Shown in pieces: positions 32,541 through 40,188 of a stretch of DNA of 64,000 nt. Source of the DNA: Varibaculum timonense_A (GTDB taxonomy: Bacteria; Actinomycetota; Actinomycetes; Actinomycetales; Actinomycetaceae). A program made the translations under genes and the position numbers. The notes beneath the pieces are model-generated. The model searched no databases and was not told the DNA's origin. It saw only the letters and a list, made by a program, of their open reading frames with translations. How positions within the stretch are numbered: position 1 is the stretch's first letter; each line of letters starts with the position of its first letter. Location of the stretch: positions 248,001 to 312,000 of the forward strand of contig NZ_JAQEVU010000001.1 of NCBI RefSeq assembly GCF_027694345.1. The letters run 5' to 3'.

Positions 32541-34288
32541 TGACCGAAAAAGTAGTCATCGATCCCCTAACCCGTATCGAGGGTCATCTGCGTATTGAGA
32601 TTGAATCCGAGGGAAAAAAAATTAAGAAAGCCTGGAGTGAAACCACCCAGTTCCGCGGTCTTGAAACCATCGTTCAAAACCGTGATCCGCGTGATGTTTG
32701 GGCGTTTGTGCAGCGTATCTGCGGGGTTTGTACCTCCGTTCACGCTATTGCTTCCATTACCGCAGTAGAGGACGCAATAGGATCAGTTCTTCCCGATGAT
32801 GCCCGCTTGATTCGCTCCCTGGTACTAGGGTCGCAAGAAATCCAAGACCATGTGATTCACTTCTACCACTTGCACGCCCTAGATTTTGTTAATGTTCCTA
32901 ACGCGGCAAAAGCTGACCCGGCAAAAGCGGTCGAGTTTGCGAACTCTATTGGTTCAAAGTGGCGCGGAAACAACCTTAAACGTTTCACCGAAGTTAGAGA
33001 TACCATCAAGAGCGTTCTTGACTCTGGTCAGCTATCGGTCTTTACCGGAGGATACTGGGATCACCCCGATTACCGGCTTCCTCCGGAAGCAGATTTGATG
33101 TGCGTGGCGCACTATCTAGATGCTTTAGAGTTCCAGCGATCCATGATTCGCATTAACACGGTGTTTGGAGGCAAGAATCCCCACCCGAATTTCCTGGTCG
33201 GGGGAATGGCCTGCTCAATTGATCCTAACTCTTCGGAATCCATTAACCAGGTACAATTAGATCAGGTGAAAACCTGGATTGATGAAATCGTAGAATTCGT
33301 AAATGACTGCTATTACCCAGACGTTTTGGCAGTTGCCGGGGTTTATAAAGACTATTTCGATATCGGGGCTACCCACGCGAACTATCTAGCGGTAGGTCTT
33401 GCTGGTGCCACCTTTGGGGGAGACCCCAACAAGTCCCGGGTCGATTCTCGACATAGCGCCATTAAACCTGGCGTGATTTTGAACGGGGATTTGAGCAAGG
33501 TTCATCCTTTTGATCCGCACAAGATTGAAGAGTTTGTAACCTCAGCCTGGTACGAGTATTCAGTGGGGGACAAGAAAGGTCTTACCCCTGATAAAGGGGA
33601 AACCACCGTTAAATATAACGGACCAAAGCCGCCATTTAAGTGGCTAGGTGATGACTTTGATGGTAAATATACCTGGTGTAAGGCTCCTCGCTATGACGGT
33701 AAACCGATGCAGGTCGGTCCGGTGGCGCGTTTGATGCTCGCCTATGCGCAAGGATTTGCGCCGGTTAAGAAGCTAGTGGAATCCGCCGCCTCTACCCTGG
33801 GAATTACCCCTGCTCAGATTAACTCGACGATGGGGCGCACCTTTGCCCGCGCTGCCGAGGCAGTAGTTTCTGCCAACTTACTGTTAGAGGATTACAACGC
33901 GCTGGTCGCCAATATTAAAGAAGGTAATATAGACGTTTTCGATGCCAGCAAATGGGAACCCTCCTCTTGGCCACAAACCGCTCAAGGTTACGCCTTTGTT
34001 GAGGTTGCGAGAGGTAACCTCTCCCACTGGGTCACTATCAAGGACGGTAAAGTTGCACGTTACCAGGCAGTGGTTCCCACCACCTGGTTAGCGGGAGGAC
34101 GTGACGCTCAAGGAGTTACCGGTCCGTATGAAGAATCACTGATGGGCACGGGAAATCATCCCTTAGTAGACCCGAAGGCTCCTCTGGAACCGTTACGCAC
34201 GATTCACTCTTACGATCCGTGTATGTCCTGCGCCGTGCACGTCCTCGACCCGGAGGGAAATCTTATTAGCGAGGCGGTGACTTCATGA
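32540..34288 (+). CDS. [NiFe]-hydrogenase large subunit
   Basis: The catalytic subunit holding the Ni-Fe(CN)2CO site. The L1 motif RICGVCTSVHA lies near residue 60 and the L2 motif DPCMSCAVH near residue 560. The four ligand cysteines are all present. After the His comes a 15-residue tail (VLDPEGNLISEAVTS), the usual peptide removed by the maturation protease encoded two genes downstream. At 582 residues it has group 1 size. It lacks its own signal and should be co-exported with the Tat-tagged small subunit. It overlaps the cytochrome b gene by 4 nt. Confidence 0.97.
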   Translation: MTEKVVIDPLTRIEGHLRIEIESEGKKIKKAWSETTQFRGLETIVQNRDPRDVWAFVQRICGVCTSVHAIASITAVEDAIGSVLPDDARLIRSLVLGSQEIQDHVIHFYHLHALDFVNVPNAAKADPAKAVEFANSIGSKWRGNNLKRFTEVRDTIKSVLDSGQLSVFTGGYWDHPDYRLPPEADLMCVAHYLDALEFQRSMIRINTVFGGKNPHPNFLVGGMACSIDPNSSESINQVQLDQVKTWIDEIVEFVNDCYYPDVLAVAGVYKDYFDIGATHANYLAVGLAGATFGGDPNKSRVDSRHSAIKPGVILNGDLSKVHPFDPHKIEEFVTSAWYEYSVGDKKGLTPDKGETTVKYNGPKPPFKWLGDDFDGKYTWCKAPRYDGKPMQVGPVARLMLAYAQGFAPVKKLVESAASTLGITPAQINSTMGRTFARAAEAVVSANLLLEDYNALVANIKEGNIDVFDASKWEPSSWPQTAQGYAFVEVARGNLSHWVTIKDGKVARYQAVVPTTWLAGGRDAQGVTGPYEESLMGTGNHPLVDPKAPLEPLRTIHSYDPCMSCAVHVLDPEGNLISEAVTS

Positions 34289-35634
34289 GCTCCCAAAATA
34301 CGCCCTCCCCAAAAACCAATCCGAACAGTGAAAACGCAAACTCTACCCTAGAGGGCGAACCGATAGAACCGGCAAAAACCGTCAGCACCGGGAATCAGGA
34401 TAAAGAAATCCAATTCTTTGGTAATGAGAGCCATAAATCCAGTGGGATTGAGGTTGGGGGCGGTTTTAGCTGCTCTGACCTGTCGATGCGCCGCTTGCTG
34501 TTAATGGCAGCGGTTAGCCCTACTGGCAGCAGCGATCCGGTTGATATTGCCCTTAAAGAATCCCTGCGTTACCGCTTCAAACACGGGATTCCCAATAGCG
34601 AGATTCCCGCAGAAAACTTTGATCCCGCTCAAAACCGGCGTTACTCGTTGGCTCGGATTAACGATATGAAGCGCACCAAGACCGGTGAGTCCATGAACAT
34701 CGTGATTGCTCGCGGTGACCTGGAATCGGTAATGAATGTGGCGAAACCAGAGCGGGCTTTGCGTACTCTGCTTCGTAAAAACGCACAGATGGCTGGCTCT
34801 AGGGGATACCGCTGCCTGGGGGTAGCTACCGCTAGGGTAGATGAAAATGGCGAATGTGGTCCTTTCCAAATGGAGGGATTTATCAATGTGCGACCGGTTG
34901 GTACCGGTTTGCAAGATGATGACCTTACCCCCACCACCGAGGATTGGGTAAGGCTGAGCGTTTGGTCTGTCGGTTTACGTTTCTTGCACTGGTTGAATGT
35001 ATTTCTGATTGTGGTTATGTCGGTAACCGGTTATTACATTATGGATCCCTTTTTTGGAGATACTTTCTTTAGGGGCGTGGATATCGGCTATCTGATGGGC
35101 ATAATGCGTTTTATTCACTTCGTCGCGGCTTTCACCTGGATAGCTATCGGTGCGGTACGGGTAGTTATCGCCTTTGTGTCCAAAGATCGCTACTTACGCT
35201 GGGAGACTTTCTGGCCGTTCAAGAAAAAAGAGGACTTGAAGTACCTGAAAGAAACTGTCGGGTTCTACCTGTTCTTGCGGAAAGAGGGGCCGCTATATGT
35301 GGCTCACAACCCGCTGCAGCAACTTACCTATACTTCGGTCTATGTTATAGGGGCTTTCCAAATGGGGATAGGGATGGCTCTTTACGCCCTCCCTTACAGG
35401 AACACCAGCCTTTTCTGGGCGATTATGGCAGCACCAAACGACTGGTTTGGGATACCATTCATGCGTCTAGTTCACGCCATGATTATGTTCCTATTCTGGG
35501 GTTTTGTAATTGCTCATATTTATTTGGCTTTCCGGGCTGATTCTCTTGAACGCCATGGAGGAGTCTCGGCAATGATTTCTGGAGGAGTGTGGATGCGTCG
35601 TACTTCTAAACCAGTTGATGCCCCCGAGCTGTAG
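34285..35634 (+). CDS. hydrogenase cytochrome b fused to a P-type ATPase N-domain-like region
   Basis: The C-terminal half (about 225-440) is a Ni/Fe-hydrogenase b-type cytochrome with four membrane helices and candidate heme histidines in LRFLHWLN, MRFIHFVA, MRLVHAMIM and IAHIYLAF. It should pass electrons from the small subunit to quinone. The N-terminal half is unusual: residues about 65-205 resemble the nucleotide-binding domain of P-type ATPases (SSDPVDIALKESL, FDPAQNRRYSLARI, IARGDLESVM in place of a KGAPE-type motif, GYRCLGVATARVD, MEGFINVRP). There is no phosphorylation (DKTGT) domain and no ATPase transmembrane part. Residues 1-60 are polar and disordered-looking. The frame is continuous and the start overlaps the large-subunit stop, so the fusion is genuine. 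The function of the extra domain is unknown. Confidence 0.88.
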   Translation: MSSQNTPSPKTNPNSENANSTLEGEPIEPAKTVSTGNQDKEIQFFGNESHKSSGIEVGGGFSCSDLSMRRLLLMAAVSPTGSSDPVDIALKESLRYRFKHGIPNSEIPAENFDPAQNRRYSLARINDMKRTKTGESMNIVIARGDLESVMNVAKPERALRTLLRKNAQMAGSRGYRCLGVATARVDENGECGPFQMEGFINVRPVGTGLQDDDLTPTTEDWVRLSVWSVGLRFLHWLNVFLIVVMSVTGYYIMDPFFGDTFFRGVDIGYLMGIMRFIHFVAAFTWIAIGAVRVVIAFVSKDRYLRWETFWPFKKKEDLKYLKETVGFYLFLRKEGPLYVAHNPLQQLTYTSVYVIGAFQMGIGMALYALPYRNTSLFWAIMAAPNDWFGIPFMRLVHAMIMFLFWGFVIAHIYLAFRADSLERHGGVSAMISGGVWMRRTSKPVDAPEL

Positions 35635-35648
35635 CCGGAAAGATTCTA

Positions 35649-36281
35649 ATGATTAAAGGTGAACAGTTACCCGCGTCCTCCCCGTCTGTTTCTTTGCGGA
35701 AACCGGCAGAGGGGGCCACTATAGCTGCAGCTGACCGCCCTCTACCGGATTTCTCCAGGGTGGACGGTAAGGGCTGGGCAGGAAGCCAATATACGGTTCT
35801 TGCAGTTGGTAACCCAATCATGGGTGATGATGGAATCGGGCTAGAGATTTTAAAGCAGTTGCGTAAACTGCTGAGCGTTCGCCCCAGTTGGCAAGAGGCG
35901 ATTAGTCGAGGAGAACTAGCTCTTTTAGAGGGCGGAACGGGGGGAATGGAGCTGGTTCCCGTTGTTCAAGAATCCGAGAATTTACTGATATTGGATTCGG
36001 TAGCAGCCGGTGCAGGGCGTATTCCCGGTCAGGCGCTCCATTTGAGTGGGGATCATGTGCCGCGCTTGCTTTCGATGAAAATGTCTCCTCACCAGGTAGG
36101 TCTACTAGATATTCTCACTTCCGCCCGGCTTACGGGCAAAGAACCTCGCGTAATCGAAGTAGTAGGGGTAGTTAGTGAGGACGTCAATCTGCATTTGGGT
36201 TTAACCTCGGCAGCTAGCAGCGGGATTGAGCAGGCTACTGCTTATGCCGCCCAGATTCTTGACTCTTGGCTTTCCCCGTAG
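35649..36281 (+). CDS. hydrogenase maturation protease (HyaD/HybD family)
   Basis: The endopeptidase that removes the C-terminal tail of the large subunit after nickel insertion. The core (about 55-210) has VLAVGNPIMGDDGIGLEILK with the metal-binding acidic residue, LLILDSVAAGAGRIPGQ, and MSPHQVGLLDIL with the metal-binding histidine. An N-terminal extension of about 50 residues, rich in Pro, Ser and Ala, precedes the usual start point; there is no later ATG at a better position, so the extension is likely real. It is the last gene of the structural operon, 14 nt after the cytochrome gene. Confidence 0.92.
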   Translation: MIKGEQLPASSPSVSLRKPAEGATIAAADRPLPDFSRVDGKGWAGSQYTVLAVGNPIMGDDGIGLEILKQLRKLLSVRPSWQEAISRGELALLEGGTGGMELVPVVQESENLLILDSVAAGAGRIPGQALHLSGDHVPRLLSMKMSPHQVGLLDILTSARLTGKEPRVIEVVGVVSEDVNLHLGLTSAASSGIEQATAYAAQILDSWLSP

Positions 36282-36285
36282 TTGT

Positions 36286-36642
36286 CTATTCCTTATCCCA
36301 CTCAACCCAGGAGATATCAAACTCGCGACCATGGGTAAGGTTCGCGGTTGGGGTTTGGCATTTTGGACAAAGCAGGGCAAAGAACTCATCTATCTCGACT
36401 TCTCGCTGGCATTTTGGACAATAAACACTGGCTGGGATGGGATTAATTTCCAGTTCAGCGCTTTCGCAGATAGTTTGAGCCTTGGCTATGGGCCACGAGC
36501 CGTAAAGAGCCTGGGGGATAGCACCTGACATAGCCCCCACATTTAGCGAGACTTTTTTAACTCGGGTAACCTGATAATCAGCGTCAGCGGCTGCTTTTTC
36601 AACCGCCGCCACTACCGAAGTTAATAGCCCAAGTTCATGCAT
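36286..36642 (-). CDS. hypA2: second HypA-like nickel metallochaperone
   Basis: A 118-residue HypA/HybF paralogue starting MHELGLLTSV and carrying the zinc site CPKC...CPKC (about residues 73-93). It differs strongly from the first hypA. It is inserted on the minus strand between the protease gene, with which it converges 4 nt away, and the degenerate large-subunit gene, from which it diverges with only 24 nt between starts. A dedicated role with the second hydrogenase-like protein is plausible but inferred. Confidence 0.92.
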   Translation of the reverse strand: MHELGLLTSVVAAVEKAAADADYQVTRVKKVSLNVGAMSGAIPQALYGSWPIAKAQTICESAELEINPIPASVYCPKCQREVEIDEFFALLCPKCQTPTANLTHGREFDISWVEWDKE

Positions 36643-36666
36643 ATATTCATTTTCTTGAGGAGATTC

Positions 36667-37920
36667 ATGAAAATCAACCTTGACGAGATTATTGATCCCC
36701 TAGAAGGACGGGTAGTAGTTTCCAAAGACCGGCAAGGACAATCCCAGGCGCGTTTTGATTTGCAAGGACTTCCTCGCGTTGATGCAATGTTGGTGGGAAA
36801 ATCTGCCCTGGAAGCGCTGAAAATGACCGAGCATTTGTGCGGGATTTGCCCGGTGGCACATCATTTGGCTGGTATGCGTGCCCTTGATGTGCTCAGCCAA
36901 AGCGAGCCGCTGTCCAAAGCGGCAGAACTTACTCGCCGTTTACTGCATTATGGTTCGATTGTGCAAACCCATTCGCTACGTTTCTTGATGCAAGATAGGG
37001 ATGCGGGAATAGCGATTAGATTGGTAGCGAAAAAAATGCTGGTAGCAGCGGGTTCTCCCGGTCATTTCCCAGTTAGCGCCCTTCCCGGCGGGGTGCGTGC
37101 CTTGCCGGAACTGAAAGCTTTAAAAAACCTGGATGAAGCCCTGCCGGATGCAATTGAAGCCGCTGAAGAATTATGTGACCTGGCCTTTAGATTATCTAAG
37201 GAATCCCGCTTAGCTGATGCTTTTTCTGGCTCAGAGGTGGCATTGATTAACGAGGACGCAAACCCGGATGTTTTTGGTACTCGGGTTAGGGTGGTTCTCG
37301 AACAAAAAATCATTGACGAGTTTTCTTTCTCGAAATGGAATGAGCGTATCAGAGAGGAAAACCCGCACACTCCTGCTCCGCGTCCTTATCTGCGAGCATT
37401 GGGAGTAAATGAGGGGCGATACCGGGTAGGTCCAGTAAGCCAGCTCTCTATCGGTACTCTTCCTAGCCCTAAGGCAGCAGCGGCACAAGAACGCTGGCTG
37501 GCAGAAAGTCGCAACGCGCAACCTGCTCGGGCGATAATAACCTTACATCTTCTAGAAAGAACTACTGAGCTTGTTAAACAGCTATCGCGCCTGGTAGGGC
37601 AGGTAAATTCTGAGGAGCACACGGCAGGGCGGCAGGTGAAATTTAGCGGCGGACAAGCCAGCGGTCTGGTGGACGGGCCTAGAGGAATCTTGGCGCATAC
37701 CTATGCCACTGATATGGAAGGAATGATTACTCAGGCAACTATCCTTACTCCCACTGCACAAAATGAGCCATGGCTTGCACAGTTATTAACCCAAGCCATT
37801 GCGCTTGACGGGGCACAAACCCAGGGGGCGCTGGAAGAATCTATTCGAGAAGCTGACCCCTGTCTGCCCCTCAGTTCCGCGCCCAGCGGTCAGATGGGGC
37901 TGAAAGTTGATAACGTTTAG
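36667..37920 (+). CDS. degenerate [NiFe]-hydrogenase large-subunit paralogue (HupK/HoxV-like scaffold?)
   Basis: A 417-residue protein homologous to hydrogenase large subunits. The N-terminal L1 motif is intact (LCGICPVAHHLAG; Cys58, Cys61, His65). The C-terminal L2 motif is DPCLPLSSAP (Cys399): the second cysteine of DPCxxC is replaced by leucine and the following histidine is missing. No cleavable tail motif follows and no small-subunit gene accompanies it. It therefore cannot hold the Ni-Fe site in the normal four-cysteine manner. HupK/HoxV proteins of other bacteria are similar large-subunit relatives that serve as scaffolds for Fe(CN)2CO assembly, and the adjacent second hypA and hypC support that reading. 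The ATG at 36667 follows GAGGAG; the upstream frame is not needed. Confidence 0.8.
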   Translation: MKINLDEIIDPLEGRVVVSKDRQGQSQARFDLQGLPRVDAMLVGKSALEALKMTEHLCGICPVAHHLAGMRALDVLSQSEPLSKAAELTRRLLHYGSIVQTHSLRFLMQDRDAGIAIRLVAKKMLVAAGSPGHFPVSALPGGVRALPELKALKNLDEALPDAIEAAEELCDLAFRLSKESRLADAFSGSEVALINEDANPDVFGTRVRVVLEQKIIDEFSFSKWNERIREENPHTPAPRPYLRALGVNEGRYRVGPVSQLSIGTLPSPKAAAAQERWLAESRNAQPARAIITLHLLERTTELVKQLSRLVGQVNSEEHTAGRQVKFSGGQASGLVDGPRGILAHTYATDMEGMITQATILTPTAQNEPWLAQLLTQAIALDGAQTQGALEESIREADPCLPLSSAPSGQMGLKVDNV

Positions 37921-37981
37921 AGGACGTGAGGGATTTTAGGGTTTAGAGAACTGGGAACTGTCTAGGGAAAGGAAGTAAGCC

Positions 37982-38209
37982 ATGTGTGTGGGGGTTCCCT
38001 GCAAGATTCTATCGATAGAGCCGGGTCTAATGCCGATGGGACGAATCGATGTGGCGGGACAGGTTCAAGATGCCTGTATGGCATATGTTCCCGAAGCTAA
38101 GGTAGGGGACTATGTCCTGATTCAAAATGGTTTCGCAATGAATCTTTTAACCGCTGAGGAAGCCAAAGAATCGCTGGACACCTGGCGGGATTTGGGAATG
38201 ATTTCTTAA
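37982..38209 (+). CDS. hypC2: second HypC/HupF-type chaperone
   Basis: A 75-residue HypC family protein beginning MCVGVPCKILSIEPG, with the essential Cys2, and containing VGDYVLIQNGFAMNLLTAEE. It is shorter than the first HypC. HypC paralogues usually serve particular large subunits or scaffolds, so this one may serve the degenerate large-subunit protein encoded 61 nt upstream on the same strand. It follows a Shine-Dalgarno GGAAGTAAGCC. Confidence 0.93.
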   Translation: MCVGVPCKILSIEPGLMPMGRIDVAGQVQDACMAYVPEAKVGDYVLIQNGFAMNLLTAEEAKESLDTWRDLGMIS

Positions 38210-38305
38210 CCCAATTTCGGGTTTTTAGATTTAAAGTTACCGCGGTCACGATTAAGATGTCTGTTAGACTAAGTTCGAACTAGATAGATAATTAAAGGAG
38301 TCATT

Positions 38306-38695
38306 ATGGCGTGTTTTATTGTTCCAACTGTGGAAGCAGCAGCGCTAACAGTTGCTAAGAAACATATCGCGAAGAAGGCAGAAGCTGGTGGCTCTACCGA
38401 AGGTGCTCAGCGTTCGCTAGATTTAGTTCGTAAGCTGACTTGGCTAACTAATCTTTTGTGGGGCGGAGCTGTACTGCTTGCTTTTGAGCATCTGTGGCAC
38501 GGCGAAGTGATTCCTTTTTTCCCGTTCCTATCGGCACTGACTGAGCGTTCAACTGCCCAACAGATGCTCTTTGAAATGGGCACTGTGGGGGTCGGCATGG
38601 CGCTATTGGTTACCGTAGTTTGGGGCGTAGGTCTAGCCTTGATTCGTGCTACCGAGCGCCGCAACCGGGTTGCAACTGAAGCAAACGCAGCTTAA
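38306..38695 (+). CDS. small integral membrane protein, unknown function
   Basis: A 129-residue protein with two or three predicted membrane segments: about 45-75 (LTNLLWGGAVLLAF, EHLWHGEVIPFFPFL) and about 90-115 (VGVGMALLVTVVWGVGLAL). The N-terminus (MACFIVPTVEAAALTVAKKH) is amphipathic and has one cysteine. I cannot assign a characterised family. It follows AAAGGAG at a good distance and is followed 12 nt later by another small membrane protein, so the two are probably one unit. The location at the end of the hydrogenase locus suggests a link to membrane redox, which is inference only. Confidence 0.7.
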   Translation: MACFIVPTVEAAALTVAKKHIAKKAEAGGSTEGAQRSLDLVRKLTWLTNLLWGGAVLLAFEHLWHGEVIPFFPFLSALTERSTAQQMLFEMGTVGVGMALLVTVVWGVGLALIRATERRNRVATEANAA

Positions 38696-38707
38696 AGGAG
38701 CTTTCTC

Positions 38708-39076
38708 GTGACTTTACTAATAACTCTTTTTGCGGCAATCATCGCAACCGCGTGTTGGTATGCTCGTGCCCCTAAATCAAAAATGCGTCTAGACCTGCTG
38801 TGTTGGATGTACTGGGGAGCATCCCTAATGTGGATGGTTGATTTACTTGCGGAATATCTCGAAGCCGGCACAGAAGTTTTCACTCCTGCCCCTCTCGATA
38901 TGCTGCATGATTCCTATCTCGGGCTATCCGTAGTGGCGCTGGGTGGCGTTATCTGGGTTGTCTACCTGATTGTGAAAGACCCCCGGGGAGTGCGCAGCCA
39001 AGTTCTTGCCCAGCAAGAATCGGCTATGCACAGCGATAGTGCCATAGAGGCGAAGGAATTAGCGGTTTCCCACTAA
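38708..39076 (+). CDS. second small membrane protein, unknown function
   Basis: A 122-residue protein with about three hydrophobic segments: 1-18 (MTLLITLFAAIIATACWY), about 30-50 (LLCWMYWGASLMWMVDLLAE) and about 70-90 (LGLSVVALGGVIWVVYLIV). A polar C-terminal tail follows. The GTG start is 12 nt after the preceding gene, behind AAAGGAG. Translational spacing and shared size and topology suggest that it forms a complex with the preceding protein. A strong terminator follows at 39145, marking the end of the hydrogenase region. No family is recognised. Confidence 0.7.
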   Translation: MTLLITLFAAIIATACWYARAPKSKMRLDLLCWMYWGASLMWMVDLLAEYLEAGTEVFTPAPLDMLHDSYLGLSVVALGGVIWVVYLIVKDPRGVRSQVLAQQESAMHSDSAIEAKELAVSH

Positions 39077-39144
39077 CTGTTTTAGCAATTTTCCCAACAG
39101 GGATAGGGGAATACTTCCTAAATAGCTAAAGACTACATAACTGT

Positions 39145-39187
39145 GCGGGCAGATACTTGTTAAAAGTATCTGCCCGCGTTTAGTTAT
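39145..39187 (+). terminator. intrinsic terminator after the hydrogenase locus
   Basis: A perfect 14-bp stem, GCGGGCAGATACTT (39145-39158) with AAGTATCTGCCCGC (39164-39177), a 5-nt loop, then GTTTAGTTAT. The remainder of the 373-bp gap (39077-39449) holds repeat element E4 and no gene. Confidence 0.85.
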
Positions 39188-39290
39188 AACTGCTGTAGCT
39201 CATGAACGCGGGGGATGCCTGTTTCCTCCCACCCCTGATAATCTGGCTGAAAAGCTTGTATAGGCATTCGCTTTGATTAGATAGCTAGTA

Positions 39291-39398
39291 GCGCGGGGAA
39301 TAACTTTTTCCTCCCGCCCAAGAATTCGGCAAACGTAGCGACGTTTTCCGAATTCTTATGCCCACCGCGCCCACTCGGATAAAAGTTATTCCCCGCGC
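39291..39398 (+). repeat. structured repeat element E4
   Basis: A perfect 18-bp outer stem, GCGCGGGGAATAACTTTT (39291-39308) with AAAAGTTATTCCCCGCGC (39381-39398), encloses TTCCTCCCGCCC, the hairpin AAGAATTCGG..AAACGT / ACGTTTT.CCGAATTCTT, and GCCCACTCGGATAAAA. The core is nearly identical to E3, 15 kb away, but the outer stem sequence differs. It lies 51 bp beyond the stop codon of the neighbouring methyltransferase gene. Confidence 0.85.
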
Positions 39399-39449
39399 CT
39401 TTATCTGGGTTCCTCATCGTCCCAGAGAGCGTTATTTGCGCTCGTTTAG

Positions 39450-40055
39450 CTATGCAGGGGAAACCGCAAGCAGACGAAAACCTTTTTTAGAAGCGAGGCG
39501 ACGGGTAGGGAAGCCTTGCGTACACAGCCACTTTTGCATCGAATCTGCGCCCAGGTTCTTTCCCATCACCAAAATGGCTTCGGCGCCCGGTTTTAACAGT
39601 GGCAACCAGGTTAGCAGTAACTGTTGGAGGTGCTTTTTTCCAATCCTAACTGGGGGGTTTGACCAGATGAGGTCAAGTCCTCCGGCAGTTTTTACGGCTG
39701 TAAGAATCTTCTCGGGAGATTCCACCTGAACAGCTACTCCTGCCCGCCTAGCATTGGTTCGGGTAAGATCCCGGGCGCGCTCATTCACATCTACCGCCAA
39801 AACCTGTGCGGCGGGACTCAAAATCCCCAAGGAGATTGCCAGAGGTCCCCAGCCGCATCCTAAATCCAAAAAAGTCCCATTTTTAGGAGGTATAGGTGCG
39901 TTTGCCAATAAAATCTCGGTAGCTTTATCCAAGTGGCGGGACGAGAAAACCCCCGCCGCGCCCTCTAAAAGCAGTTCCCTACCCGCAAGCGATACTTTAA
40001 TCCTATTGCGCTCACTCGGCGCAGCCACCTGTTTGTCCGTAAAATATTGTTCCAT
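39450..40055 (-). CDS. class I SAM-dependent methyltransferase, RsmC/RlmG-like
   Basis: A 201-residue methyltransferase. The SAM-binding motif I is FLDLGCGWGPLAISL (about 63-77), acidic motif II is VLAVDVNERA, and the catalytic motif is SNPPVRIGKKHLQQLL. The NPP motif together with VFSSRHLDKATEILL near residue 36 matches the small-ribosomal-subunit guanine N2 methyltransferase family (RsmC-like, single-domain form). The exact RNA target is not certain. A TAGTCT box lies 7 nt before the ATG at 40055, and AAGG overlaps that spacer, so either leaderless or SD-led translation is possible. Confidence 0.85.
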   Translation of the reverse strand: MEQYFTDKQVAAPSERNRIKVSLAGRELLLEGAAGVFSSRHLDKATEILLANAPIPPKNGTFLDLGCGWGPLAISLGILSPAAQVLAVDVNERARDLTRTNARRAGVAVQVESPEKILTAVKTAGGLDLIWSNPPVRIGKKHLQQLLLTWLPLLKPGAEAILVMGKNLGADSMQKWLCTQGFPTRRLASKKGFRLLAVSPA

Positions 40056-40188
40056 TACCTTAAGACTATTGGTTTTACGTAGATAATGTGTACACGCAAT
40101 ACTATCGGTCTTATGGCCTCACTGTTAAGCTAAGAAAAGAACTCAGATAAGACAATGAAAGCGGGAAAGGAAAACCGGGGAGAGCAGG

